From PALSA-1003 sp963741315 (GTDB lineage: Bacteria > Pseudomonadota > Gammaproteobacteria > Burkholderiales > Casimicrobiaceae): DNA of 64,000 nucleotides. This document shows positions 62,931 to 64,000 of this stretch, piece after piece (positions within the stretch are counted from its first letter, which is position 1; each line of letters begins with the position of its first letter). Position numbers and translations under genes: made by a program. The notes beneath the pieces were generated by a model that saw only the letters and a program-made list of their open reading frames with translations, made no database searches and was not told where the DNA came from. The DNA is taken from NCBI GenBank assembly GCA_963741315.1, contig CAVUHK010000008.1:1054001-1118000 (forward strand). The letters run 5' to 3'.

Positions 62931-63812
62931 TCAGATGAGTCCCTGCTCCTTCAAAAAGCCGTGCGCGACGTCCTCGACGGTCTTCTTGTCGACGTCGACG
63001 CTCGCGTTAAGCCGGGCCATGTTCTCGTTGTTGAGCTTGCCCGCGAGCGTGTTGAGCGCGTCGGCGATCTTCGGATTCTTGTCCAGGATTTCCTTGCGCA
63101 CGACGGGCGTCATCATGTACGGCGGCGCGTAGTTCCTGTCGTCCTTGAGCACGACGAAGTTGAATGCGGGAATGCGGCCGTCGGTCGCGAACACCACTGC
63201 GGTGTCGACCTGGCGCTCCTTGAGCGCCGAGTAGGTGAGCCCGGTGTCCATGCGCTTGACGTTGTCGCGATCGAACTCGAATCCGTACGCGCTCTGCCAC
63301 CCCGGCAGCCCATCCGGCCGCGCGTAGAACTCGGCGTTCGACGCGAAGGTGAGCTTGGCGCCCCCCTTGATCGCCTTCGCCAGGTCGCTCATGGTGACGA
63401 TGCCGCGCTTTTGCGCGTCGTCCTTGTTCATCGCGAAGGCGTAGGTGTTGTTCGCCGCCGACATGTTGAGCCAGACGATGCCTTTGGCGGCGTCGACCTC
63501 CTTGAGCTTCCTGTAGGCGTCCTCGGCGGTAAGAAATTTGTCCGCGATCTTGTTGTAGACGGTCAGGCCGGTGCCGGTGTATTCCCAGTAGACGTCGATC
63601 TGGCCGTTTTCCAGCGCGGCGCGCACTGCGGCGCTGCCCATGCCTGCCTTGCGATCCGGCGTGAAGCCCTTGGCCTTGAGCAGTTCGACCGTCATCGCGG
63701 TCATGATCTGCTGCTCGGTGAACGCCTTGCCGCCAACGACAATCGTCTGCGCGTTGGCGGTGCATGCGAGCGCGATCAAACCGATCGCGGCAGCGCGAAG
63801 GACGCTGTTCAT
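62931..63812 (-). CDS. glycine betaine/osmoprotectant ABC transporter substrate-binding protein (OpuAC/OsmF type)
   Basis: The product has 293 residues. I prefer ATG 63812 because AAGGAGG lies 8 bp upstream, whereas ATG 63818 is too close to it. Signal peptide 1-~21 (ending ANA). The mature protein begins TIVVGGKAFTEQQIM, followed by GSAAVRAALENGQIDVYWEYTGTGL, the signature of OpuAC/YehZ-type quaternary-amine receptors. It likely binds glycine betaine, choline or a relative, supplying the demethylation enzymes in this region. Confidence 0.9.
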   Translation of the reverse strand: MNSVLRAAAIGLIALACTANAQTIVVGGKAFTEQQIMTAMTVELLKAKGFTPDRKAGMGSAAVRAALENGQIDVYWEYTGTGLTVYNKIADKFLTAEDAYRKLKEVDAAKGIVWLNMSAANNTYAFAMNKDDAQKRGIVTMSDLAKAIKGGAKLTFASNAEFYARPDGLPGWQSAYGFEFDRDNVKRMDTGLTYSALKERQVDTAVVFATDGRIPAFNFVVLKDDRNYAPPYMMTPVVRKEILDKNPKIADALNTLAGKLNNENMARLNASVDVDKKTVEDVAHGFLKEQGLI

Positions 63813-63834
63813 TGTCATCTCCTCCTTGTGGGAT

Positions 63835-64000
63835 TTACGCGTTGCGCAGCGGATTGACGCCGCGCGGAACGAACCAATACTGCGCCTGCCCGAACAAAAA
63901 ATCCACGGCCACCGCCAGCAGCGCGGTCGGGATCGCCCCGGCGAGCATCATCGCCGGCTCCTGCAGGTCGATGCCGGTGAAAATGAGCTCACCCAGGCCT
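63835..64000 (-). CDS. osmoprotectant ABC transporter permease (C-terminal part; 5' end outside window)
   Basis: Only the last ~54 residues are visible, ending at the stop 63835-63837. LGELIFTGIDLQEPAMMLAG and TALLAVAVDFLF match the C-terminal helix of ProW/OpuBB-type permeases of quaternary-amine importers. It is directly upstream of the receptor gene in the same operon (22-bp gap). Confidence 0.8.
   Translation of the reverse strand, partial: GLGELIFTGIDLQEPAMMLAGAIPTALLAVAVDFLFGQAQYWFVPRGVNPLRNA

Overview
The window is GC-rich throughout and most likely comes from a betaproteobacterium of the order Burkholderiales, possibly an environmental or metagenome-derived genome. The reasons are the Bug-type (tripartite tricarboxylate) solute receptor, the abundant ABC/MFS transporters linked to catabolic enzymes, the DUF1302/DUF1329 pair, and intergenic palindromes with an ATTCCCGC-N4-GCGGGAAT core. 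No phage, transposase, integrase or CRISPR array is visible. The lineage is inferred; no 16S or other phylogenetic marker is present.

Layout. 1-6.2 kb: an LVIVD-repeat protein (cut by the window edge), a Bug receptor, a C39-like protease with a companion made of its C-terminal domain, a two-repeat ESGWG-type protein, and an outer-membrane-like protein. 6.2-8.6 kb: a palindrome array, a zinc-ribbon membrane protein, a Sel1-repeat protein and tRNA-Ser(CGA). 8.6-22.6 kb: an AraC regulator divergent from a long one-strand gene run. The run encodes an MFS carrier, a carboxymuconolactone-decarboxylase-like protein, a beta-keto acid cleavage enzyme, a quinone oxidoreductase, a TauD-type dioxygenase and a UspA-hemerythrin fusion, then DUF1302, DUF1329, a YCF48 propeller and an RND/MMPL transporter. 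This looks like a catabolic pathway with its own envelope transport system. 22.7-28.4 kb: housekeeping and transport genes (Gln-rich secreted protein, CDF, CorA, YCII-like, AI-2E family, PepSY plus cytochrome b561). 28.5-33.6 kb: a damaged-looking tRNA-Ser(GGA), a pyrophosphatase-like gene behind a cytochrome c/PQQ dehydrogenase, and the NfeD-slipin pair.

33.8-43.1 kb stands out for broken reading frames. A pseudokinase, an AttH-like lipocalin, an FtsX-type permease and its LolD-type ATPase each carry a net +1 frameshift. A higBA toxin-antitoxin locus is riddled with single-base indels although its protein sequence remains readable. Either this stretch has been inactivated or the underlying sequence is less accurate here.

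43.1-49.7 kb: a sulfonate/nitrate-type ABC importer followed by a HisD-family dehydrogenase resembling HpsN, an SDR and a zinc alcohol dehydrogenase. This arrangement fits import and oxidation of 2,3-dihydroxypropane-1-sulfonate. 49.7-64 kb: methylated-amine catabolism. A dimethylglycine-dehydrogenase-like flavoprotein sits in an overlapping operon with a polar amino acid ABC importer and a prolyl-tRNA editing enzyme. Divergent from it is a heterotetrameric sarcosine oxidase operon (soxB-D-A-G), followed by an MmgE/PrpD protein and a glycine-betaine/osmoprotectant ABC importer that runs off the window. Together these could take glycine betaine or dimethylglycine through sarcosine to glycine.
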